Assembly (NCBI GenBank): GCA_030917105.1
Contig: JAUPVI010000005.1
Coordinates: forward strand, 1-18,363
DNA length: 18,363 bases
Source of the DNA: Candidatus Babelota bacterium
GTDB lineage: Bacteria > Babelota > Babeliae > Babelales > JAUPTZ01
Reading direction: 5' to 3'
Each line of letters starts with the position of its first letter. Positions within the stretch are counted from its first letter, which is position 1. The position numbers were made by a program, and so were the translations under genes. Of this stretch, positions 6,999-14,559 are shown piece by piece. The notes under the pieces were generated by a model. It had not been told where the DNA came from. It worked only from the letters and a program-made list of their open reading frames with translations, and ran no database searches.

Positions 6999-7783
6999 TG
7001 AGATTACAGCAAATCTTGGCATTGAAATCGTTTGGGTTTGGGTTAACACACATCAAGAAGATTGTCGATAACAAGCTTGGCGTGGCTGAGCAATTGACGT
7101 TGCAGCAACGCTTTTTGGAGAAAAAAGCACAATCGCTTATTGATGCGAGTACCACATTAAAGAATGTCCTTGCTGAGCTGGGTGGCGGTACAACAGTTGC
7201 GTGGGAAACAATCATCAAATTAATAGAGGTCTATAATATGACAAATGAATTGAAGAAAAGCTGGGTCGGGGAAGTGATGAATGAACGCCAACTAAAAGAA
7301 TATGCTGAGTTTACCAAAGAGCTCAAGTCTCGATTTACAGAGGAAGATAGAATAGCTGGGGAGGCGAAGTGGGCTGAAATTGCAGATCGCATTCGCCAAA
7401 ACCTTTATAAGGCCCCATCAAGCGAATTTGGTATTGAAATAGCTAAGGAATGCATAGATATCGTTAACAGTATCTATGGTAAGAGGCATGCTCTGCGTAA
7501 ATTAGTCTGGGAGGAGGGGTATAAAAAAGGGCATTTTCAATGGGCTGAGCCAGTTGTTATAGAATGGTACGAAAAAGCTAAGCAAGCCTACTACCACTTC
7601 CTGCTTATTGAAATTGTGAATCAGGCAGGGGTGTTGTCATCGACTGAAGTAACGGCCCAGTGGGGAGAGGTTATTGCTGAGATGTGGGCTGAAGATAAAG
7701 AAGTTACGATTGCCGAGTATTTGTTGTGTGATCAACGGCTTAATGAAGCTGGTAGAAAGCTTCTTCAGGAGCTGATTATATAG
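6998..7783 (+). CDS. MerR-family regulator, C-terminal part with helical effector domain
   Basis: This 261-codon frame is the continuation of the MerR protein begun at 6858. Its ATG shares one base with the upstream TGA stop (TGATG), so it could be made by reinitiation, but it lacks the DNA-recognition helices. Residues 1-30 complete the MerR domain (M-R-L-Q-Q-I-L-A-L-K-S-F-G-F-G-L), then a dimerisation coiled coil follows (about 35-70). The remaining roughly 170 residues are helical and rich in Trp, Glu and Lys (E-A-K-W-A-E-I-A-D-R-I), reminiscent of the TipAS-type effector domain of TipA-like regulators. In that family the domain binds small ligands such as thiopeptide antibiotics. The TipAS link is tentative. 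An in-frame TTG at 6995 is the alternative start. The restored gene would encode about 308 residues. Confidence 0.7.
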   Translation: MRLQQILALKSFGFGLTHIKKIVDNKLGVAEQLTLQQRFLEKKAQSLIDASTTLKNVLAELGGGTTVAWETIIKLIEVYNMTNELKKSWVGEVMNERQLKEYAEFTKELKSRFTEEDRIAGEAKWAEIADRIRQNLYKAPSSEFGIEIAKECIDIVNSIYGKRHALRKLVWEEGYKKGHFQWAEPVVIEWYEKAKQAYYHFLLIEIVNQAGVLSSTEVTAQWGEVIAEMWAEDKEVTIAEYLLCDQRLNEAGRKLLQELII

Positions 7784-7793
7784 CGCATAATTT

Positions 7794-8065
7794 TTACTGA
7801 CACACCGCATTCCATGGCAGTGCTATTGTATTTTTTTATCAAACCAGTAACATTCAGCGTCTGTATAGATAATTAAAGCAGTTTTTACTGGTATTGTACC
7901 CTCATAACAATCTCTAAAGGCCTTGAATTCGGACGCATCTTTACTGGTGAGATTTGCTTTCATTTTTACTTCAATTGGATAGAGCGCCCCGCTGTGCTCG
8001 AGAACTGTATCTACCGAAGCATGTTTTATAGAGATGGGCACTAATTTACCAGTATTTTGAGACAT
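7794..8065 (-). pseudogene. C-terminal remnant of a DUF4143-type AAA ATPase, frameshifted
   Basis: The intact part is an 80-codon frame (8065 down to 7823). It carries V-D-T-V-L-E-H-S-G-A-L-Y-P-I-E-V-K, like the conserved nuclease-like stretch V-D-F-V-x-E-x-x-G-x-L-x-P-I-E-V-K near the end of DUF4143 ATPases. It stops at TAG just after a run of seven A (minus strand, 7831-7837). Adding one base to that run restores N-T-I-A-L-P-W-N-A-V and a stop at 7794-7796, matching the usual I-P-W ending of the family. So this is the last 90 or so residues of a protein normally near 400 residues, with the ATPase part gone and a one-base deletion besides. It begins directly at the stop codon of the peptidase gene, in the same frame. 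Probably non-functional. Confidence 0.65.
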
Positions 8066-10123
8066 TTACTCCCGTGTTGCGGCTAGCCAGGCAATGTATG
8101 CTTCGCTCGAAGCTGGGCGTCTCAAAAAGTCTTGCAAGAGCTCATTGGGATCTTTACTGCCTCCTGGCTTTAGGATGCATTCTACAAATCGTGCCCCGAT
8201 TTCTTCATTGAGAAGCCCATATTCCTTAATGCGCGTAAATACGTCATGAGCATAGGCCCGCGAGAGGGAGTAGCCATAATAGCCAGATCCGTAGCCAGCC
8301 AAGTGGCCAAATGCGGCATACATTTTGCTCTCTGGATTGGGATCAATGCCACTTATCGCGTTTAAATAAGCTTTTTTTTGCAGGCCATCCAGGTCGACTG
8401 GGGTGGGAGCTTCGTAATAGTACAAGGACAGCAGGGACTTATATGTTTGGTCTGCTTCAAACATGCCTTTGCCTATTTTGTGCGCTTCAATCATGTTGTC
8501 GATGATTTCGTCTGAAAGAGGTTCTCCGGTCTTGTAATGACTGCTCACGAGCCGAAGCATTTCTTTATCCCACATCCAAGCTTCAAGTATTTGCGAGGGG
8601 AGCTCAACAAAATCAAGTTTTACGTTGTAGCCACTGGTCTGCAGGTGCTTTGTGTATCCGAGAACATAGTGTATGGCATGTCCGAATTCATGGAAAAATG
8701 TGGTTACATCTGAGTGCAGGAGCAAGCCGGGAATATCTCCCTGCGGTTGTGGGAAGTTGGCAATCACAATACATGCGGCTGGTGCAGTGCCTACACGAGG
8801 CAGTATGCCAGCGCAACAGGCGTGTGAATATTTTTTAGGACGAGGGAATAAATCAAGGAGTATGTAGCCAAGAATCTGCGATCGATCTTTGGTATACACT
8901 GTAATGCCACTGACAGAGCGATCCCACGCACCGTCCACTGTGGCATGGTAATCAAAGGATATGCCCATAAATTTTTCATAAATTGCAAAAATACCAGATA
9001 CCGTTTTATTGACGGGAAAGTATTCGGCAATGATGCGCTGATCGATATTGAACCGTGATTTTTTATAGGTGGTTTCTACGTAGGAAGCATCCCACGATTG
9101 TAGTTTCCCATCAATGAGCACGACATCATCAGGTGCTGTTGTGAGATACGTTTTGATGTCGTTGCACGCGAGAGTTTGTGCTGCAGCTTTGAGTGTTTGT
9201 AAAAAGGCATGTGCAGCCGCTGGTGTCTTGATCATGTATGGCGACAATTCATAAGAAGCAGCATCTTTAAAGCCAAGTGTTTTTGCTAGTTTTTGTTTGT
9301 AGGCAAGCATTTTTTGCAAAGGCCCCACATTTTGCGGGTACGCTCTGAGCCCGTTGGCTGTCGCCAGTGTTTTTCTGACTACTGGATTGCTGCAATGAGG
9401 AAGTACTGCATTGGCAGTGGGGTAATTGCAGTGCAAAATCACTCGGCCTTGATCATCTCGTGTTTGCGCGGCGATAAATTCAGGATTTACGCCAGTTAAT
9501 TTTTCAGCTTCAAAGGCAACAAAACTTGTGTCTTTATTAATATTTCCGCTAAAAGTGATTTCTGCTTCAGAGAACATTTTTATGAGGCCAGTAACCTGGC
9601 TAAATTCGATGGCATCTTTACTGTATCCTGTACGAAGAAATTCGTTCAGTACTTCTGTAAAAAAGTACGTTTGTTCATCGCTGAGGGTTTCGTGTGCCAT
9701 GCCATTGTCGCGGTATTCACAAAATGCTCGGTACAGGCCATTGTCGCTAAGATCGAGTAAGAAGCGTCGATCCAAGGTAACGTATTCTTTTTGTATTCTG
9801 CTGTTTGGTTCATGGCGATGCTCAACGTCGCTGCCGATCGCCTCTACGGTCTCTGTGATACTACGAGTTATGCTGACAATTCCCATCATTTTGTCATAGG
9901 CAGCCACCGTATTGGCATAGGTTCGTGCTTCAGGGGCAATGGACAGAATGTTCTGCTTCAGGGCGTGCGCTTTAGCGAGTGTAATGGTCACAAAGGCCTC
10001 TGCGTCGGCAATATTGTTGGCTGGAATGAGGGCTGCTGCTTGCGCGATATTAGCAAGCGGCTTGCCCTGTATAATGTCGTGGAATAAGCGTTCAGTGGGC
10101 GTCTGGGTTGGTGTATTATGCAT
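8066..10123 (-). CDS. M3 family zinc metallopeptidase, thimet oligopeptidase-like
   Basis: The 685-residue protein is a full-length M3 oligopeptidase, a cytosolic zinc enzyme that degrades short peptides. The zinc motif HEFGH is at 478-482 (both His ligands and the catalytic Glu479), with a third ligand Glu507 in D-F-V-E-L-P-S-Q, a spacing typical of M3A enzymes such as thimet oligopeptidase and oligopeptidase A. Downstream L-E-A-W-M-W-D and the Gly/Tyr-rich G-Y-G-S-G-Y-Y-G-Y-S-L-S substrate-cleft segment also match. No signal peptide is present. ATG at 10123 is preferred over an in-frame TTG three codons earlier; no clear Shine-Dalgarno is seen for either. A good promoter lies at 10178-10206. 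The closest family could also be oligoendopeptidase F, but length and the E-L-P-S-Q segment favour M3A. Confidence 0.9.
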   Translation of the reverse strand: MHNTPTQTPTERLFHDIIQGKPLANIAQAAALIPANNIADAEAFVTITLAKAHALKQNILSIAPEARTYANTVAAYDKMMGIVSITRSITETVEAIGSDVEHRHEPNSRIQKEYVTLDRRFLLDLSDNGLYRAFCEYRDNGMAHETLSDEQTYFFTEVLNEFLRTGYSKDAIEFSQVTGLIKMFSEAEITFSGNINKDTSFVAFEAEKLTGVNPEFIAAQTRDDQGRVILHCNYPTANAVLPHCSNPVVRKTLATANGLRAYPQNVGPLQKMLAYKQKLAKTLGFKDAASYELSPYMIKTPAAAHAFLQTLKAAAQTLACNDIKTYLTTAPDDVVLIDGKLQSWDASYVETTYKKSRFNIDQRIIAEYFPVNKTVSGIFAIYEKFMGISFDYHATVDGAWDRSVSGITVYTKDRSQILGYILLDLFPRPKKYSHACCAGILPRVGTAPAACIVIANFPQPQGDIPGLLLHSDVTTFFHEFGHAIHYVLGYTKHLQTSGYNVKLDFVELPSQILEAWMWDKEMLRLVSSHYKTGEPLSDEIIDNMIEAHKIGKGMFEADQTYKSLLSLYYYEAPTPVDLDGLQKKAYLNAISGIDPNPESKMYAAFGHLAGYGSGYYGYSLSRAYAHDVFTRIKEYGLLNEEIGARFVECILKPGGSKDPNELLQDFLRRPASSEAYIAWLAATRE

Positions 10124-10177
10124 ATGAACCAAATTGTTTTAAAGGGTGATGGCCTTGAAATTGATGGAAGAGGGCCC

Positions 10178-10206
10178 ATAATACACTGGAGACCGCTGTT
10201 CGCCAA
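10178..10206 (-). promoter_or_regulatory. Promoter of the M3 peptidase gene
   Basis: On the minus strand, TTGGCG (10201-10206) and TATTAT (10178-10183) are separated by exactly 17 bases, giving a good sigma70-type promoter. Transcription would begin near 10171, about 48 bases before the peptidase ATG. It overlaps the region just upstream of hemW on the other strand. Confidence 0.6.
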
Positions 10207-10216
10207 GGAACCGATA

Positions 10217-11515
10217 ATGAACTATACTGCAATCTCTCCCTATTCTATTTTAACCTGGTTTCACGCACGCATGCCTCATCCTTTTGCCCACGTTACCCCT
10301 CTCATGCTCTATATCCATTGGCCGTTCTGCGCAGCCAAATGTCACTACTGTGACTTTGTCGCAATGCAGGATCACCATGGCTTTGCTAGGCAGTACCACG
10401 AAGCCCTCTGCAACGAGATTCGCTCTTTTGTAGCCAGTCGGCCGCATACGTTGGGGGCGCCCATTAAGACAATCTTTTTAGGCGGGGGAACGCCCAGCCT
10501 TTATCCGTTGCCATTGCTTAAAGAGCTTTTTACCTTATTACGAAGCCTTTTTGATCTTTCTGGGGTCGAAGAGATTTCCCTGGAGGTTAATCCGGGTGGG
10601 CAGACTGCTGAGCATTTTGAAACCTGGTGCGATGTGGGCATTAATCGGCTGAGCGTCGGGGTACAGGTACTCGATGATGCTATTTTGGCAAAATTGAACC
10701 GTCCGCAGAAAAAGGCGGAGGTGCTAGAATTTTTTGAGCGAGCACCGCATTATATTCAAAATCTTTCGGCCGATTGCATTATTGGCTTGCCAGGGGTAGA
10801 TGATGCTTGTTGGCAGGAAACAGTGGAAACGACCATTTCCTGGCCGCTTAAGCATGCCTCGCTTTATTTTTTAACTATTCATGAAAACACTCCGCTGTAT
10901 CATGGGGTTAAGGCAGGGACTATAACTATTCCACAGGATGAAGCGGTTCTTTCTCAGTATGCTTGGACGGTGGCCCGGTATGCGCAGGCTGGTTTGGCGC
11001 AGTATGAAATTTCTAATTTTGCCTTGTCGGGGTTTGAAAGTAAGCATAACCGTGGGTATTGGAACCAAATTCCGTACTATGGGTTTGGGATTGGCGCGGC
11101 CTCCTATGATGGTTTGTACCGTTGTGTGAATAAAAAAAAATTAACGGGATATCTGAAGCATTTCGTATTGCCGACTGCCGATCCACTTTTGTGGTATGGC
11201 TCATGCGAGCGATTGACCCACGAGCAGCAGGTATTGGAGGAATTGATGCTCGGTCTGCGTCAGCGAGAAGGGGTGGGCTTGCATCGTATGGTATACTTAT
11301 GTCCCCTGTTTCAGTCTCAGGTGTTGCGTGAGATCTGGCAGCGGTTGGTAGGTGATGGGTACCTTGAGGCCTCTCAAACACATTTACGTTTGACACCAAA
11401 GGGACAAATTTTTGAGAACGAAGTAGTCGTACAATTGTGTGGTGGCTTAGAAGGGGACCACCAGAATTGCGCGCGGCCAATAAGACAAAACATGAACAAA
11501 ATACAAAAAGTATAG
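10217..11515 (+). CDS. hemW: Radical SAM heme chaperone HemW
   Basis: HemW is a radical SAM protein related to coproporphyrinogen III dehydrogenase that binds heme and delivers it to target proteins. The 432-residue product has the iron-sulfur motif C-A-A-K-C-H-Y-C-D-F at 38-47. Phe47 stands where HemN has a fourth Cys, and this favours HemW. Also visible are the SAM-binding LGGGTPSL, E-V-N-P-G, and G-I-N-R-L-S-V-G-V-Q, followed by H-N-R-G-Y-W near the end of the barrel and a C-terminal HemN-type domain. GVQV replaces the usual GVQS. ATG at 10217 has AAGGA 7 bases upstream and gives a 30-residue N-terminal lead. ATG at 10271, with no visible Shine-Dalgarno, gives the more typical length. A TATACT at 10223-10228 could be a -10 box favouring the later start. 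The following gene is 13 bases away. Confidence 0.92.
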   Translation: MNYTAISPYSILTWFHARMPHPFAHVTPLMLYIHWPFCAAKCHYCDFVAMQDHHGFARQYHEALCNEIRSFVASRPHTLGAPIKTIFLGGGTPSLYPLPLLKELFTLLRSLFDLSGVEEISLEVNPGGQTAEHFETWCDVGINRLSVGVQVLDDAILAKLNRPQKKAEVLEFFERAPHYIQNLSADCIIGLPGVDDACWQETVETTISWPLKHASLYFLTIHENTPLYHGVKAGTITIPQDEAVLSQYAWTVARYAQAGLAQYEISNFALSGFESKHNRGYWNQIPYYGFGIGAASYDGLYRCVNKKKLTGYLKHFVLPTADPLLWYGSCERLTHEQQVLEELMLGLRQREGVGLHRMVYLCPLFQSQVLREIWQRLVGDGYLEASQTHLRLTPKGQIFENEVVVQLCGGLEGDHQNCARPIRQNMNKIQKV

Positions 11516-11528
11516 TGAGGATAGCTGA

Positions 11529-11990
11529 ATGGCAAAACATGTTGGAGTAAAAATTCCAGACGATTTATATGCGTTGTTGAAGAGTGAAAAAGCGATAGGT
11601 ATTTTGGCTACTTTTTCTGAGAAAGGGGTTCCCCATACCACACCTTTACAGTGTGTGTACCCAAAAGGAAGAGAAAGCTTGTTAATGGCAATTCACAAAG
11701 ACCATACCGGGTATCACAATATGGTATGGCAAAAAAAAGTAATGATATCCTTCCTTGGCGATAACAATATAGCGTACAGTGTACTCGGTCGTGCCGGGGT
11801 TGTACGTGCGCCATCCTTTGTTCACCCGATGATGAATGTGGTCCGTATTGATATTATTGATATTAAATGTGATCAATCAGTACTGACGCGCGTTGACAAA
11901 GGTGTGCAGTGGTCGTTTACCTCGGTCGATGCACAAGATGTTATTGACAGTATCTTTCAAGAGCTGCGCGAACTTGGTCGTACTCTGTAA
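11529..11990 (+). CDS. Pyridoxamine 5'-phosphate oxidase-like split-barrel FMN-binding protein
   Basis: The 153-residue protein has the pattern of the FMN-binding split-barrel (PPOX-like) superfamily. It shows I-G-I-L-A-T-F-S-E-K-G-V-P-H-T-T-P-L at about 23-40, the common first strands and substrate-side loop, followed by a second strand with L-L-M-A-I and the helix/strand K-V-M-I-S-F-L-G-D. Members bind FMN, F420 or heme and carry out small redox steps; the substrate here cannot be told from sequence. It is a cytosolic protein with no signal. GAGG lies 9 bases before the ATG, and the gene follows hemW by only 13 bases, so the two are likely co-transcribed. A functional link to heme handling is possible but is only inferred from position. 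Confidence 0.75.
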   Translation: MAKHVGVKIPDDLYALLKSEKAIGILATFSEKGVPHTTPLQCVYPKGRESLLMAIHKDHTGYHNMVWQKKVMISFLGDNNIAYSVLGRAGVVRAPSFVHPMMNVVRIDIIDIKCDQSVLTRVDKGVQWSFTSVDAQDVIDSIFQELRELGRTL

Positions 11991-12021
11991 GGTTATTATT
12001 CATTGAGGAATACATACAGCG

Positions 12022-13287
12022 ATGATGAATATATTATTTTTTCTTCTCGCGTTTGGTACTTTTTCTGATATCGGTTGCGCCTCGACTGCGCAACCGGTTC
12101 AGCTTGCGCCGGGAGAACGAGGTAACTGGGTAAAAAAACGGGCCTGGATTAAAGAAGCACAAATTGTTAATGAGCAAATACAAAAAGATGCACAGGCAGT
12201 TAAAAAGTCTCGCACGCAGTTCTTTAGCGAATTTGAAAAAATTGATAAAAGAGTAAATGACTTTTACGGTGCCAAAGGATTTGGTCGAGGCAAATTAGGC
12301 ACACTGATTACTGATCTCAAGGCAGATGCGCAGGCAGAGAAAGATCGTCGTATTGCGCAAGCGCGCAAGCGTAGCGAAAGCGATGACGCGCCAATTAATT
12401 TCTATGACGTTCAAATAGAGGCGATTGAGCAAGATGTTAAACGACTTGATCGTGATTTTGAACAATTCAATCTTGATATGAAGTCTATTGCCGAGCTTGA
12501 TACTTCAATTACTGATCGGCTCAAAGCGGTTGATAAGCAGATCAAGGATGCGAGTGATGTGGCCGTACAAAGCACTAAGAAACTAAATGATATGTGGTGG
12601 ATGGTTGATGACCAAAAGGCATGCGATGCTTATTACGTCATTCAAGGTTTTGGTGATAAAGTAGCCTCTATCAAAAAATATTTGGATGAAACACTTTTCG
12701 CTGATTTTAAGAGTGTTATTGCTACTATCGAAAAACAAATTGAGCAAGTTAATAAGCAAGTAGAGGCGCTTGAGCAACGCGGTCTTGTTGTTTCACACCG
12801 TACGTTGCGTTTAAGTAAAAAAGAAAAGCCGGATGTTCTGGAAACTGTTACGCAGGAGACGGCGGAGGAAGCAGAAGAAGCGCCGATAAAGCGTCGCCGT
12901 AAGCCAATTAAAACTGCGAAGTCTTGGACTGAATTGGTGATGGAATTTCCTGGCCTGGTTATGAACAACCTGAGTCAATTATTGTGGGCCCCCATCGATT
13001 GGGCTATGAGCTTTTGGCAGAAACCAGCGCCAGCAGTCAAGGCGCGTCGTCGCCGCCCGCAGCCTCAGCTAGAAGAAGATGATGCCCAAGATGAGGTTGG
13101 AGATAGCGCAAAAAAAGAAGCATCAGTACCAAATGACGCGCCAGCTCCAGTAACGTCACCAGCAAGCACCGCGCTAGTGCCAAGTACGCCGCCATCAAAT
13201 GCGCCGGTAACGCCTCCTATGCTATCATCGACGCCAGTCACGCCACCGATAGCCGCTCCAGCAACGCCGCCAGTGGCAGCAAAATAG
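12022..13287 (+). CDS. Exported coiled-coil protein A, Pro/Thr-rich C-terminal tail
   Basis: This 421-residue protein is not one I recognise. Residues 1-21 form a signal peptide (F-F-L-L-A-F core, G-C-A-S before T-A-Q). A lipobox reading (D-I-G-C) is possible but poor. Residues 40-270 are charged and predicted coiled coil. A basic patch (K-R-R-R-K) then precedes a hydrophobic amphipathic segment at 304-332 containing V-M-E-F-P, A-P-I-D-W and F-W, and a second basic patch (R-R-R-R). The last 60 residues are a Pro/Thr/Ala tail with repeated T-P-P units. It shares several blocks with protein C (14560-16410), such as Y-x-A-x-G and N-[DE]-[ML] followed by Y-x-x-I-Q and K-V, so the two look like diverged paralogues. 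A GAGGA site lies 12 bases upstream, rather far. Probably periplasmic or surface-located. Confidence 0.8.
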   Translation: MMNILFFLLAFGTFSDIGCASTAQPVQLAPGERGNWVKKRAWIKEAQIVNEQIQKDAQAVKKSRTQFFSEFEKIDKRVNDFYGAKGFGRGKLGTLITDLKADAQAEKDRRIAQARKRSESDDAPINFYDVQIEAIEQDVKRLDRDFEQFNLDMKSIAELDTSITDRLKAVDKQIKDASDVAVQSTKKLNDMWWMVDDQKACDAYYVIQGFGDKVASIKKYLDETLFADFKSVIATIEKQIEQVNKQVEALEQRGLVVSHRTLRLSKKEKPDVLETVTQETAEEAEEAPIKRRRKPIKTAKSWTELVMEFPGLVMNNLSQLLWAPIDWAMSFWQKPAPAVKARRRRPQPQLEEDDAQDEVGDSAKKEASVPNDAPAPVTSPASTALVPSTPPSNAPVTPPMLSSTPVTPPIAAPATPPVAAK

Positions 13288-13365
13288 ATAAAAAGATTGC
13301 ATTTATAGGTGCGGTAGCGTTAATGTCTCGGCTATTAGGTTAAATTACGATATCTGGAGACCATT

Positions 13366-14532
13366 ATGATGTTAATAAATCTTGCGGTGCGATTTGCGCT
13401 TTTTATTGTCTGTGCTGTTATATCTTCGCAATTATCTGGGCAAGAAGCCCAATCTTCTGCGCAATCTTCGGCTCTTTCTGGTATGGGTGCCGATCTTTTT
13501 CTACAAAATAATAAAGATATTGCCCTGCAGCCGGATCCGGTAGCGGTTGTAGCGAATTCTCCCCTTGACTCAAAAGCGGTACCAGTCGTAGTTCCGCCAG
13601 TAACTTCCACACCGATTTCTCCTGCGTCAGCTCCAGTTGCAATTTCAAAACCGGCAGCAGTTTCGTTACCAGTGACTCCATCGACGCCAGCAGCAGCTAG
13701 CGTGGGTGAGGATCTTTTTGCACAAGCAGCAAAACCAGCTCCTGCCGTAGTGAAACCAGCACCTGTTGTAGCTCCAGTGTTGCCGGCACCGGCTCCAGCT
13801 CTTGCCACAAAATCACTGTCGCAGCAACCAGAGCAACAGGATGCTAATGCTGCCAAGCCAATTGTTAAAAATGATCTGCCGGCGCTAGCTGTCGTAAAGC
13901 CAGAGGCCAAGCCTGCTGTTGTAGCGGGGCCTCCTGCTATTTCTACAGAAAATAAAGCGAAGTTAGCAGCGCTTGATGCAAGCTTGAGCAAAAATACTAT
14001 TAAGCCAGAGACAGAAGCACTCGCACCTATGCCCAAAGTAGAAAAATTGGATCCATTAGCGGAAGTGTCTAAAGAGCTTGATAAAATTAATGAGTCGACA
14101 AAAGATCTTGGCAAGGTGGTGGATGATAAGGAAACTGACGATGAAGTAGATGGCAACGATGATGGTGAAAAGCCAGTTGTTATAAAAGAATCTATGCCGG
14201 TAGTACTTGATGAAAAAAGCTCCGAACCTGCGGTAGATACCGACAAACTAACGAAAGATATGGACGCTTTAAAAACAGTAGTCGATAAAGTGAAGAGTGA
14301 GTTATCATTGCTTGCTGCTCGCGTTGAAAAACTTGAAAAAGCTACTGCTGAGGCAAAATCTGCTGCGAGTACCTCATCGTTTGGTCAGTTTACGTATCCG
14401 TTAATGCATGCTTTGTCGCATGCTGGTGAAGTGGTAAGAAATTGGGTTTTATCCCCCATTCAAAATCTTTTTGTAGGGCATGAATCAAAACCAGTTGTAG
14501 TAAAAGGGCCTGCGCCCGAAGCATCTAAATAA
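13366..14532 (+). CDS. Exported Pro/Ala-rich coiled-coil protein B
   Basis: This 388-residue protein has no family I can name. A signal peptide occupies about 1-25 (R-F-A-L-F-I-V-C-A-V core). Residues 50-190 are Pro/Ala/Val-rich low-complexity with many P-A-P and K-P units, and they are flanked by two similar short motifs, G-A-D-L-F and G-E-D-L-F, about 73 residues apart. A charged region with acidic runs (E-T-D-D-E-V-D) follows. A heptad-like coiled coil lies at about 275-325 (V-D-K-V-K-S-E-L-S-L-L-A-A-R-V-E-K-L). Near the C-terminus a hydrophobic block (344-369: Y-P-L-M-H-A-L to S-P-I-Q-N-L-F) resembles the segment in proteins A and C. GGAG is 7 bases before the ATG. It sits 78 bases after A and 27 before C, all in one direction. 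It is expected outside the cytoplasm. Confidence 0.8.
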   Translation: MMLINLAVRFALFIVCAVISSQLSGQEAQSSAQSSALSGMGADLFLQNNKDIALQPDPVAVVANSPLDSKAVPVVVPPVTSTPISPASAPVAISKPAAVSLPVTPSTPAAASVGEDLFAQAAKPAPAVVKPAPVVAPVLPAPAPALATKSLSQQPEQQDANAAKPIVKNDLPALAVVKPEAKPAVVAGPPAISTENKAKLAALDASLSKNTIKPETEALAPMPKVEKLDPLAEVSKELDKINESTKDLGKVVDDKETDDEVDGNDDGEKPVVIKESMPVVLDEKSSEPAVDTDKLTKDMDALKTVVDKVKSELSLLAARVEKLEKATAEAKSAASTSSFGQFTYPLMHALSHAGEVVRNWVLSPIQNLFVGHESKPVVVKGPAPEASK

Positions 14533-14559
14533 AATAACGAAGTAAAGCTTGGAGAACGT

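Noticed and set aside
6985..7000. Programmed ribosomal frameshift in the MerR gene
   Set aside because: No slippery heptamer or downstream structure is visible at the junction; a one-base deletion explains it more simply.
6724..7218. 164-codon minus-strand reading frame
   Set aside because: It overlaps the MerR gene, whose helix-turn-helix is clear on the plus strand, and its sequence shows no domain.
11013..11540. 175-codon minus-strand reading frame opposite the end of hemW
   Set aside because: It has no motif or ribosome binding site and covers the HemN-type C-terminal domain and the start of the next gene.
12060..12084. Lipobox in protein A
   Set aside because: D-I-G-C lacks the hydrophobic residue expected at -3, so an ordinary signal peptidase I site (C-A-S) is preferred.
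13540..13930. Short-period tandem repeat or CRISPR-like array in gene B
   Set aside because: The repeated CCAGC/GCTCC units come from Pro/Ala codons without a fixed period, equal spacers or exact repeats.
13335..14246. 303-codon minus-strand reading frame opposite protein B
   Set aside because: Its Ser/Thr/Gly-rich sequence is the mirror of Pro/Ala/Lys-rich codons in B, it has no recognisable domain, and B has a signal peptide and a good ribosome binding site.
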